Below are positions 7,533 to 14,648 of a DNA stretch of 28,372 nucleotides, piece by piece. Under the pieces are notes generated by a model. It was not told the origin of the DNA. It searched no databases and worked only from the letters and a program-made list of their open reading frames with translations. The translations under genes were made by a program, and so were the position numbers. The stretch's first letter is position 1; each line of letters starts with the position of its first letter. The DNA is from a virus: positions 1 to 28,372 of the IMG/VR virus record IMGVR_UViG_3300042478_002123. The stretch is one strand, 5' to 3'.

Positions 7533-8894
7533 TTATTTATTATGCGTTAATATGCCATTGGCATAAATTAAATCATATGGTTCTGCGTTGAAGGTATGAA
7601 CAGTACATTCTTCGGTAATTACCTCTAAAGATATAATTTCTTCTGAAATAATATTACCGTTCGAATCATGTTTAGATAATATGTCTCCAACCTGAATTGA
7701 TCCAGCCAAAATAAAACTATTTTGTCCGTTTCTAGTAATAAACATTGGATGCTCTGCTGTAAACCTAGAAGAAGGATCATTATTAATAATAATTGTTTCT
7801 TCTGCTAGAGAAGTATATTTATTAATAACTTCTGTTTTTACCAGCTCTCCAAATGTTGCTGTTGGACTTGACCAAAATAATGATGAATAAGCAGCTTCAT
7901 CTGCTGGCAGTTCTTGAATATCTACTGCCCATATCCAGTCACCTTCTTGAACATCTTTTGCTGATTTATACTCAATAGAATCATTTTCACCAACAACTGT
8001 TACTGGCGTGTCATCATGTAAGCATTTGCTAAAGTATGGTGGGCCAAAGAATCTTGGAGGTGCAAAGAATCCTGGAGGTGCAAAGAATCCTGGAGGACTA
8101 AAGAATCCTGGAGGACTAAAGAATCCTGGAGGTGCAAAGAATCCTGGAGGTGCAAAGAATCCTGGAGGTGCAAAGAATCCTGGAGGTGCAAAGAATCCTG
8201 GAGGTGCAAAGAATCCTGGAGGTGCAAAGAATCCTGGAGGACTAAAGAATCCTGGAGGACTAAAGAATCCTGGAGGTGCAAAGAATGACGGTGGAGAAAA
8301 GAAAGTAGTTACTGAGTTCGTGGAAGCACCAGTAGATGTTCCATTAGCATTAATTGCATAAACGGTATAACTTTGTGTCTGCCCACCAGTTTCGTCAATA
8401 TTACGTGATGTGACTGTAATATTTTCATATGATGGCCCATCACTTGATACAACGGTATATGATGAAATTGCTTTACCGCCAGTTTCTGGGGCAGTCCATG
8501 TAACATCATCTCTGTTTGCTACAGAAGAAGATACTGACGGAGAAACTGGTGCCTGCGGTACTGTAGTTACCAATATAGATGAAGATGGGTCTGAAGATAC
8601 AGAGTTTCCGTATGAATTAGTTCCATAAACTGTAAATGTATAACTTGTATTTGATGCTAGTCCAGTCATTGTTAATGGAGAAGACGACCCACTAACTGTC
8701 AATCCTGTAGGACTTGAAGTTACTGTAAAAGAAGATGCTTCTGGTGATCCTGCTGGCAATTCAAAAGAAATAATAGCGGATCCATTATTATATGCTCTTC
8801 CCGTTCCTACATCTGAAACAGAATTAATTATTGGTTTTTGCGGCTCTAAGAAATCGTTTGTCGCTTGTGATTTTCTACCAGATCTTTTGCTCAT
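7533..8894 (-). CDS. Fibronectin-III / Pro-Pro-Gly repeat / Hint-domain virion protein
   Basis: 453 residues in three parts. Residues about 15-195 form two fibronectin-type-III-like domains (SYTFTVYGTNSYG and QSYTVYAINANG are the typical last-strand motifs). Residues 200-289 are fifteen 6-residue units of consensus (A/S)PPGFF. Residues 291-453 are a Hint (hedgehog/intein) domain: C291 begins it (CLHDDTPV), a block-B-like TAEH with H at about 382 follows, and it ends in ILTHNK with H451-N452 one residue from the C-terminus. Since only Lys follows N452, splicing is impossible, but N-S acyl shift at C291 and cleavage or transfer of the N-terminal part is plausible. There is no signal peptide. 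It is preceded by AAGGAG 9 nt before the ATG and lies at the end of the fibre block, so a virion-associated adhesion role is likely (inference). Confidence 0.82.
   Translation of the reverse strand: MSKRSGRKSQATNDFLEPQKPIINSVSDVGTGRAYNNGSAIISFELPAGSPEASSFTVTSSPTGLTVSGSSSPLTMTGLASNTSYTFTVYGTNSYGNSVSSDPSSSILVTTVPQAPVSPSVSSSVANRDDVTWTAPETGGKAISSYTVVSSDGPSYENITVTSRNIDETGGQTQSYTVYAINANGTSTGASTNSVTTFFSPPSFFAPPGFFSPPGFFSPPGFFAPPGFFAPPGFFAPPGFFAPPGFFAPPGFFAPPGFFSPPGFFSPPGFFAPPGFFAPPRFFGPPYFSKCLHDDTPVTVVGENDSIEYKSAKDVQEGDWIWAVDIQELPADEAAYSSLFWSSPTATFGELVKTEVINKYTSLAEETIIINNDPSSRFTAEHPMFITRNGQNSFILAGSIQVGDILSKHDSNGNIISEEIISLEVITEECTVHTFNAEPYDLIYANGILTHNK
8028..8297 (-). repeat. Fifteen tandem 18-bp units coding (A/S)PPGFF
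   Basis: Read on the minus strand, residues 200-289 are 15 in-frame 6-residue units. Twelve are exact (A/S)PPGFF; the outer three are SPPSFF, APPRFF and GPPYFS. DNA units are almost identical, differing mainly between GCA/AGT-type codons for the Ala/Ser position, which indicates recent expansion by slippage or unequal exchange. Each unit presents X-Pro-Gly, the motif hydroxylated by collagen prolyl 4-hydroxylases. Confidence 0.95.
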
Positions 8895-8907
8895 TTATAA
8901 TATCTCC

Positions 8908-11571
8908 TTATGCCTTAAGATCTCCGTATACTACCCAAGAGTTGGTTGCTCTCTTGAATAATGTACATGATGACCATTGAGTACGTAATTTTAATCCAGG
9001 AGTAGCATTTACAGTTACCCCAGTATCTCCTGCAATTGTAATTAAGCCAGTATTTGTACCAAGTATATCTAGAGTTGTTCCAATTGGATAAGCAACTGCT
9101 GAGTTAGTTGGGATTGTTATTGTTACTGGGCTTGTAGAATCTACCTCTATTAATGAGTCTCTTTCAGATAGTTCAGATAATGTGTAGTTTGCAGTTTTTG
9201 AAATAATTGGAGTTCTTGAAGGAACGCCTTCTTTTGTTTGGGTACCATCTGAAAATGCTACTCCAGAAGATGCTGTTATTACTCCTGAGAATGTTGGTGC
9301 ATTTTCTACTGCAATTGTTGCACCATCCTTTGTAATGTTTGTGCCAGCAATTACTGCCTCAGAAGCATTAAACTGTACGTAGCTAATATTTGTAGTTCCG
9401 ATTGTAATTGTTCCTGTTGTACTAACAAGGAAGCCTTTAGAACCATTTGATGAGCCAGATGTTACGAATACGAAGTCTCCAGTTGAAACTTCTCCCGCAG
9501 GACTATTATCGCTGTCTGCTGCACGAGTAATTTGCCAAGGATTTGAACCATCTCCTACAGCGGTAATTGTGTAAATACCATTTTCTTTAGCATCAGTTTG
9601 TGCACGAAGAAGAATTCTATCTCCTACAGCAACTGCTGCTCCGTCGATAGTTCCTATAGATCCATTTGTTGCTTTTGTTAATGTTGCTCCCACTCCAGAA
9701 GTACCATTGTTATATGTTCCAGCAAGGTTTCCTGCAGTTGCTGCAATTACTGGTTGATGAAAGTTAATTCCAGCTGCAAGTCCATCAACATACTGTTTAG
9801 TTACTGCGTGGAGATCTGACGTAGGTGCACCTGAAAGTGTTAGTGCTCCTGTCATTGTTCCACCAGCAAGTGCTAGTTTAGCGTCTAAAGCTGTTTGTGT
9901 AGCAGTTGATACTGGTTTGTTGGCGTCAGATGTATTATCAACATTTCCTAATCCAACCATTGTTGCTGTAATTCCTGTTGCTGTTGTTGTTACTGAAAGC
10001 GTAGGTATTGTTACGGTACCAGTAAATGTTGGTCCTGCTATATTAGACTTTAAATTGTCTGCGTCGTCTACATATGTCTTTGTAGCAAGAGCAGATGTGT
10101 CTGCAATACCGTGTACAGATGTAGTTGCAGAATTGTGATTGGAAACTGCTGTTCCTAGATTTGATGCCGTGGTGATTGCTTCTTGAGTTACAGCATTGTC
10201 TGCATATGTTTTTGTAGCAAGAGCAGATGTGTCTGCAATACCGTGAATATTTGTAGTATCTGATTCGTGGGTTGAAACAGCGCTATCTGCATATGTTTTT
10301 GTAGCAAGAGCAGATGTGTCTGCAATACCGTGAATATTTGTAGTATCTGATTCGTGGGTTGAAACAGCGCTATCTGCATATGTTTTTGTTGCCAATAAAG
10401 ATGTATCTGCAATACCATGAATATTAGTTGTATCAGATTCGTGTGTAGATAAGTCAGTTGATGACGCCTTACTATTTAATTGTGTTTGTATAGAAGATGT
10501 AACGCCGTCTACATAATTAAGTTCTGTTGTAGATAATGTTGCACCGTAAAGTATATTTAACTCTGTAGCGCTTGCTGTTAAAGGCACATCCTCATTAATT
10601 TTAGGGGAATTTAAAGTTTTGTTTGTAACGGTTTGTGTTCCATCTGTTGTAAGAAGCTTAGATGTGTCTGCAATACCATGAATATTTGTAGTATCTGATT
10701 CGTGGGTTTGAACAGCTCCAGTAGTAAAGCTTTCTAGCGTACTTTGTAATGAATCTAAATTATCTAGAATTGCTAATTCTTTTGAATTTGCTGCTCCATA
10801 ATTAGCTACCCATTTATCATTTACTTCATCCCATTGAATAAATGCTGGTAGTGAAGATCCTCGTCTTACAGAGAATGCAGCACTAAGAGTCGGAGCTCCA
10901 GTAGATACATTTGAATTTAAAATAATTTCATTATCTTCTACAAGAAGTTCTGCAGTATTTAATGTTGTTGTATCTCCAGAAACTGTCAAATTTCCAGGAA
11001 CTACTAAATCTCCAGAACTTGTAAATACTGCTACTGTTCCTGTAGCATTTGGAAATGTAATTGTTTGATCTTCTGTAGGATTTGTTACTGTAAGGGTTGT
11101 TTCATATGCGTCTGCAGATGATCCCTCTAAAATAATGCTTGATTTTGGAACCAATAAGTTTCCATCGACATCTAACTTTGCTGGTCCGCCTGCGTTACCA
11201 ACATCTGCTAGTAATACATAATCTGCTGCTGCTGCGTTGTCTAATCCAGTTATTTGATCATCGACATAAGATTTAAGTGCAACAACTGATGAGTCAATAT
11301 TAAGAGAAATTGTATTTGTGCCATCATTGTAAGATTTTGTAAGACCTGCTCCCATTGAAAGTGCTGAGTCGATTGCATCTTGTGCAATTTCTGTAATTCC
11401 TGGTGCATCTGATGCAATGTATGCAAGGCTAGTCCATGCTGTGTTGCCAGTTCCAACTTTAATTTTTCTGGTGTCTGTTTCAACACCCATTTCACCTGCG
11501 GCTAATGTAGGATTTGCTGAGGTCCATTCTGATGCTGTTCCTCGTCTTACTTGAATTCTTACTGTTGACAT
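8908..11571 (-). CDS. Large tail fibre / receptor-binding protein with Mtd-type N-terminus
   Basis: 887 residues. Residues 5-50 (RRGTASEWTSANPTLAAGE, ETDTRKIKVGTGNTAW) match the N-terminal virion-attachment domain of the major tropism determinant family and many phage fibres. The middle carries TxLNTxxxxVEDNExILNSNV and an RGSS..FIQWDEVNDKWVAN module shared with the 525-residue fibre (14649-16226). It also carries TATELNILYGATLSTTELNYVDGVTSSIQTQLN-like modules, here and in the 535-residue fibre, and four or five HESDTTNIHGIADTS repeats. Residues about 590-760 contain the widespread fibre domain with KQYVDGLAAGIN, GDRILLRAQT and ENGIYTI. The C-terminus is beta-rich. An AAGGGG site precedes the ATG, behind an extended -10 promoter. 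It likely forms a trimeric fibre that recognises host surface glycans or proteins (family knowledge plus inference). Confidence 0.85.
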   Translation of the reverse strand: MSTVRIQVRRGTASEWTSANPTLAAGEMGVETDTRKIKVGTGNTAWTSLAYIASDAPGITEIAQDAIDSALSMGAGLTKSYNDGTNTISLNIDSSVVALKSYVDDQITGLDNAAAADYVLLADVGNAGGPAKLDVDGNLLVPKSSIILEGSSADAYETTLTVTNPTEDQTITFPNATGTVAVFTSSGDLVVPGNLTVSGDTTTLNTAELLVEDNEIILNSNVSTGAPTLSAAFSVRRGSSLPAFIQWDEVNDKWVANYGAANSKELAILDNLDSLQSTLESFTTGAVQTHESDTTNIHGIADTSKLLTTDGTQTVTNKTLNSPKINEDVPLTASATELNILYGATLSTTELNYVDGVTSSIQTQLNSKASSTDLSTHESDTTNIHGIADTSLLATKTYADSAVSTHESDTTNIHGIADTSALATKTYADSAVSTHESDTTNIHGIADTSALATKTYADNAVTQEAITTASNLGTAVSNHNSATTSVHGIADTSALATKTYVDDADNLKSNIAGPTFTGTVTIPTLSVTTTATGITATMVGLGNVDNTSDANKPVSTATQTALDAKLALAGGTMTGALTLSGAPTSDLHAVTKQYVDGLAAGINFHQPVIAATAGNLAGTYNNGTSGVGATLTKATNGSIGTIDGAAVAVGDRILLRAQTDAKENGIYTITAVGDGSNPWQITRAADSDNSPAGEVSTGDFVFVTSGSSNGSKGFLVSTTGTITIGTTNISYVQFNASEAVIAGTNITKDGATIAVENAPTFSGVITASSGVAFSDGTQTKEGVPSRTPIISKTANYTLSELSERDSLIEVDSTSPVTITIPTNSAVAYPIGTTLDILGTNTGLITIAGDTGVTVNATPGLKLRTQWSSCTLFKRATNSWVVYGDLKA
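10202..10375. repeat. Two exact 87-bp tandem copies (plus degenerate neighbours) in a fibre gene
   Basis: The 87-bp unit starting GCATATGTTTTTGTAGCAAG at 10202 is repeated at 10289, and a diverged third copy begins at 10376. It encodes a 29-residue module (THESDTTNIHGIADTS, ALATKTYADSAV). Further diverged copies flank it. Exact identity implies recent duplication, probably altering fibre length. Confidence 0.9.
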
Positions 11572-11593
11572 ATTTATTACCCCTTATTTGCTA

Positions 11594-11602
11594 ATTATAG
11601 CA
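11594..11602 (-). promoter_or_regulatory. Extended -10 promoter for the 887-residue fibre gene
   Basis: On the minus strand TGC-TATAAT lies about 22 nt before the ATG at 11571, leaving room for a short leader that carries the AAGGGG ribosome-binding site. No convincing -35 box is visible at 17-18 bp, as expected for extended -10 promoters. Confidence 0.45.
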
Positions 11603-11613
11603 TTTATTTTTTA

Positions 11614-11970
11614 TTAGACTATAACTCCAGAATCAAATGTTAACCCATATGTTGAAGTTGATGGGTCTCCACCGTCTGCGAATTTAGTTGCTGTTGTACT
11701 TACTCCATTTGCCTGAACTGTATAGACTGGAAGACCATTGTAGTCAATAGCTAATCCAATATCCATAAAGCCTATTTCTGCTGTCATGTCTGGAATGTCT
11801 GCCACAAATGCAATTGGGCTCCAGGTTCCATTTAATTGGATCTGTAGTTTGTTTGTTGTTGTGTCAAATCTAAGGGGGGTTGAACCTAATACGACGTTAG
11901 AATCAAATGTAGCATCTCCTGCGACATTTATTCCATTCTTAACTTTAAAGTTTTTATTCTCTGTTGCCAT
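11614..11970 (-). CDS. Small structural protein sharing a fibre N-terminal motif
   Basis: 118 residues. The N-terminus (MATENKNFKVKNGINVAGDA) closely resembles that of the next gene upstream (MATVDKNFRIKNGLVVEGST), the short attachment-like motif frequent at the start of fibre and baseplate-spike proteins in aquatic phages. The middle NKLQIQLNGTWSPIAF is the repeated 'image of data bound to fibre' segment also seen in 14288-14644 and 14649-16226. The C-terminus (YGLTFDSGVIV) is beta-like. I infer a short fibre or fibre-adaptor protein. The AGGGGA ribosome-binding site is rather far from the ATG (about 14 nt). Confidence 0.65.
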   Translation of the reverse strand: MATENKNFKVKNGINVAGDATFDSNVVLGSTPLRFDTTTNKLQIQLNGTWSPIAFVADIPDMTAEIGFMDIGLAIDYNGLPVYTVQANGVSTTATKFADGGDPSTSTYGLTFDSGVIV

Positions 11971-12001
11971 TTAAGTTCACATATCCCCTAATTGTTTTTG
12001 T

Positions 12002-12022
12002 GGGGAGATTCAGGCTCTCCCC
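12002..12022. other. 7-bp perfect hairpin between two fibre genes
   Basis: GGGGAGA (12002-12008) pairs with TCTCCCC (12016-12022) around a 7-nt loop. On the minus strand, the direction of the genes, it is followed by ACAAAAAC rather than a T-run, so it does not look like a classic terminator for them. It may be an mRNA-stabilising or processing hairpin, or a weak plus-strand terminator. Confidence 0.5.
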
Positions 12023-12037
12023 TGGCCTTTTATTTAA

Positions 12038-13645
12038 TTATACTAACAGTGTACCAGTGATTAATACTTCGGTATTGTCATTTGCAGGTGTTACACGAAT
12101 TCTTACATCTGTTCCGCTTACATCTGCTGAAACTGTTTGAAGTGCAACTCCACTTGTTGATGACATTCCATATTCTGTGATATAGACGTTATCTGAAGAG
12201 TCTAGAGTTACCATAATTTTTGCAACTTCTGTGTGATTTCCACTTTTTGACTTAACAAGGAATTCTCCGCTTCGGTATGAAGCCTTTGCCCATGCATAAG
12301 CTGTGGTTGCGGCTGCGGTAGCAATATTACCTGTGGTTGCAGCAATTTGCTTAGCTACTGAGTTAACATTTACTGCTGTAAACGCTGTGGTTCCTGCAGT
12401 TACTCCAGAAAGAGCAGATGATGCTGTGGCTTCTGCTGCTGCTTGAGCGGCGTTAGCCTTTGATGTTGCATCTGCTGATGCTGTGGCTTCTGCTGCTGAC
12501 TGTGCTGCGTCTGCTTCTGCTTTAGCAAAAGCTGTTGTAGCTATTTGAGTAGTATTTGTGTCTGCTGCTGCTGTTGGAGCAGTAGGTACTCCAGTTAATG
12601 CTGGTGATGCTAAAGGAGCTTTTGTTCCTAGAGCTGTTGTAATAGTTGTTGTGTAGTTAGCATCATCATTAATTGCTGCTGCTAATTCATTAAGAGTATT
12701 AAGAAGGTCTGGTGCGCCGTCTACTAAATTGCTAACTGCTGTTGAAATTGCAGCATTACGATTTGATACCTCTGTTGTAATTACTCCGTCAACATAGCCT
12801 TTAGTTGATGCGTCTGTTGCATCTGTTGGTGTTGCAAGGCCAGTAATCTTTTGACTGTTTAAATCTACTGCTGCAGATGGTGCGCCGATAGAGTTTAATG
12901 TAAACTCTGAAGGGTCTACAGAAATTGCTCCTGTTGCATCATCATAATCAAGACCATTGCCTACAGAGTTTCCTACAGCATCTTGTGCTCTTTCGTCTGT
13001 AAAGTAGAGGTTTGTGCCTTCTGAAATATTTGTTGTTGAAGCATTTGCTGAATCAAATTTATTGTTTAATTGTGTTTGAATTGAAGAGGTTACGCCATCT
13101 ACATAGTTAAGTTCTGTTGTAGAAAGTGTTGCACCATCAAGAATGTTAAGTTCTGTAGCGGTTGCTGTAAGGGCTACGTTTTCATTTATGTTTGGTGATG
13201 TTAAAGTCTTATTTGTTAATGTTTCGGTTTTGCTTGCAGTTGACTTATCGTCTAATTGTGTCTGAATTGAAGATGTTACGCCATTAAGGTATCCAATTTC
13301 AGTGTCAGATACATCTGCGACACGAGCCTGAATTGTGGCTGTGTCAACAGATATTGCACCTGTTGTATCGTTGTATGAAAGTCCAGTTCCGACTGCGTTA
13401 CCAACGGCATCTTGTGCTTGCTCGTCTGTGTATGTTACTGCGCCAGTTAAACTAATTGTTCCAGTAGTGTCATTATAACTTACTGAAATGTTTGTATGTG
13501 TTCCGTCTACAAGTTGTGCCGCTACGGTATCTTGAATAAATTCTAGTGAGTTTTCAGTAAGGATATTAGATCCATTTACTGTAGCTGTTGATCCCTCAAC
13601 AACTAAACCATTCTTAATTCTAAAGTTTTTATCTACTGTTGCCAT
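12038..13645 (-). CDS. Tail fibre protein with Ala-rich coiled-coil region
   Basis: 535 residues. The start MATVDKNFRIKNGLVVEG is a probable attachment motif. Residues about 35-260 hold repeated YNDTTGxISxTGAV / YTDEQAQDAVGNAVGTG modules and two ATELNILDGATLSTTELNY / GVTSSIQTQLN modules also found in the 887-residue fibre. Residues about 350-430 are Ala/Thr-rich (AKAEADAAQSAAEATASAD) and predicted by eye as coiled coil. The last 70 residues (FLVKSKSGNHTEVAKIMVT, ending VLITGTLLV) look like a beta-sandwich tip. AGGGG precedes the ATG. A second long fibre or a fibre segment is the likely role. Confidence 0.8.
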   Translation of the reverse strand: MATVDKNFRIKNGLVVEGSTATVNGSNILTENSLEFIQDTVAAQLVDGTHTNISVSYNDTTGTISLTGAVTYTDEQAQDAVGNAVGTGLSYNDTTGAISVDTATIQARVADVSDTEIGYLNGVTSSIQTQLDDKSTASKTETLTNKTLTSPNINENVALTATATELNILDGATLSTTELNYVDGVTSSIQTQLNNKFDSANASTTNISEGTNLYFTDERAQDAVGNSVGNGLDYDDATGAISVDPSEFTLNSIGAPSAAVDLNSQKITGLATPTDATDASTKGYVDGVITTEVSNRNAAISTAVSNLVDGAPDLLNTLNELAAAINDDANYTTTITTALGTKAPLASPALTGVPTAPTAAADTNTTQIATTAFAKAEADAAQSAAEATASADATSKANAAQAAAEATASSALSGVTAGTTAFTAVNVNSVAKQIAATTGNIATAAATTAYAWAKASYRSGEFLVKSKSGNHTEVAKIMVTLDSSDNVYITEYGMSSTSGVALQTVSADVSGTDVRIRVTPANDNTEVLITGTLLV

Positions 13646-13666
13646 TTTTTTGTTTCCCCTTACGCC

Positions 13667-14224
13667 TTAAAACTTTAAGGCGGTTCTATAATATCTAGCG
13701 GTTATAGATCCACTTGTCGGTGTTACTTTCAAACTAATTATACCTGCATTTTCTTCTAATTGCACAGTATAAAGAGAATTATTTGTATTTGATGATATTT
13801 CATATCTATTCATATGTAAGTCTGTTCCATCATTGACTATATCTAGTTGATCAGAAACAAACAAGTTGTCTTTTTTGATTTGTAGTGTATATCTTACTGT
13901 TGAATATAGAGATTTAGCAAAACTGTCTACTGTTGTTTTGTTCTCTATTCCACTTATTGTTAAATCATTATTTCCTTCAAGACCTAACAAAAGTTCTGCT
14001 ACTGAGGTGCTGTTTTCTATGTCAGTTAAAGTTGTTTGTATTGCTGCAATCTTGTATTGAATAGAATTTGAATCATTAGAGCCATTTGCTCCAATTTTTG
14101 TTTCTATTGCTTCAACAGCATCATTAAGATTTATATGCTGTTCAGAGTGCGACGGACTAGATAATGGATCCGTTGAATTAGGATTTACCAATGTATCTAA
14201 TGAGTTTGGAAAGTTTGTTGCCAT
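13667..14224 (-). CDS. Small virion structural protein of the fibre block
   Basis: 185 residues. The N-terminal third (NFPNSLDTLVNPNSTDPL, PSHSEQHINLNDAVEAIETK) is a segment I recognise from many uncharacterised phage baseplate/fibre-region proteins; it probably binds adjacent fibres or the baseplate. The C-terminal third (SLYTVQLEENAGIISLKVT, ITARYYRTALKF) is beta-rich. A GAGG ribosome-binding site lies about 6 nt before the ATG, with an extended -10 promoter further upstream. Function is inferred only from composition and neighbours. Confidence 0.7.
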   Translation of the reverse strand: MATNFPNSLDTLVNPNSTDPLSSPSHSEQHINLNDAVEAIETKIGANGSNDSNSIQYKIAAIQTTLTDIENSTSVAELLLGLEGNNDLTISGIENKTTVDSFAKSLYSTVRYTLQIKKDNLFVSDQLDIVNDGTDLHMNRYEISSNTNNSLYTVQLEENAGIISLKVTPTSGSITARYYRTALKF

Positions 14225-14252
14225 GTTTACCTCTTAATTATGACTTAAGATA

Positions 14253-14261
14253 ATTATATCA
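14253..14261 (-). promoter_or_regulatory. Extended -10 promoter ahead of 13667-14224
   Basis: On the minus strand TGA-TATAAT ends about 28 nt before the ATG at 14224, in the 63-bp gap after the upstream gene. No strong -35 is visible. It matches the TGn-TATAAT form of two other late-region promoters in the window. Confidence 0.4.
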
Positions 14262-14287
14262 TCTGATGTTTATAATTGCCTGAAACA

Positions 14288-14644
14288 TTAAGCTTTTCCG
14301 CCATCTAACAATGATAGTTCTAAGAAGCTAGGATCTTCAACAACATCTGAAGGCTGGCCTCCATCAAACCCTGTTATCTTAGGAAGAGTTTCTGAAACGC
14401 TTGCTGTTGTGTTTATGTCTCTAAACGTTATAGGGTTTTCAATATCAATTGTATGTATTGCTCCATCGTATGTATGAGTGTGTAAATAAAATGGTGCTGG
14501 GTCTGTATTAGTTGCTATTGTTACCCATATTGCTCCGTTGTGAATTTTTAAAGCCTTTTCTGTTGTATTAAAAAAGACATCGCCTTCCGACCCCGCAGGG
14601 TCGGATGCTAATGTTGCTAAATTTAATAAAGACTTTAGTTTCAA
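14288..14644 (-). CDS. Short fibre-associated structural protein
   Basis: 118 residues with a TTG start at 14644, chosen because AGGATAACAAA places AGGA about 8 nt before it and no ATG fits. The first 45 residues (SLLNLATLASDPAG, EGDVFFNTTEKALKIHNGA) are the common 'data-segment' motif seen at the start of the 525-residue fibre (SSPVDGQIYFNTVDKIVYF). HTHTYDGAIHTIDI carries four His residues; a metal-binding trimer axis, as in some fibre tips, is possible but unproven. The stop lies 64 bp before the next gene. A GC-rich perfect hairpin is embedded near its 5' end. Confidence 0.65.
   Translation of the reverse strand: MKLKSLLNLATLASDPAGSEGDVFFNTTEKALKIHNGAIWVTIATNTDPAPFYLHTHTYDGAIHTIDIENPITFRDINTTASVSETLPKITGFDGGQPSDVVEDPSFLELSLLDGGKA
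14587..14604. other. GC-rich perfect hairpin inside a coding region
   Basis: CCGACCC (14587-14593) and GGGTCGG (14598-14604) pair perfectly around CGCA, 14 codons into the gene at 14288-14644. It encodes Ser-Asp-Pro-Ala-Gly-Ser. The 14 paired bases include 12 G or C in an otherwise very AT-rich gene. Confidence 0.7.
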
Positions 14645-14648
14645 TTTG

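Noticed and set aside
8028-8297. Possible CRISPR array
   Set aside because: Units are contiguous 18-bp coding repeats with no unique spacers.
8000-8361. Long open frames on both strands across the Pro-Pro-Gly repeat (93 and 117 codons)
   Set aside because: They are other-frame readings of an 18-bp tandem repeat, which keeps all frames open; no start signals and no family.
10188-10418. 76-codon frame in the fibre repeats
   Set aside because: Repeat-driven shadow frame rich in Gln/Leu; the fibre frame explains the region.
8908-11571. Diversity-generating retroelement, because the fibre begins like a major tropism determinant
   Set aside because: No reverse transcriptase gene, template repeat or variable C-type lectin tail is visible in the window.
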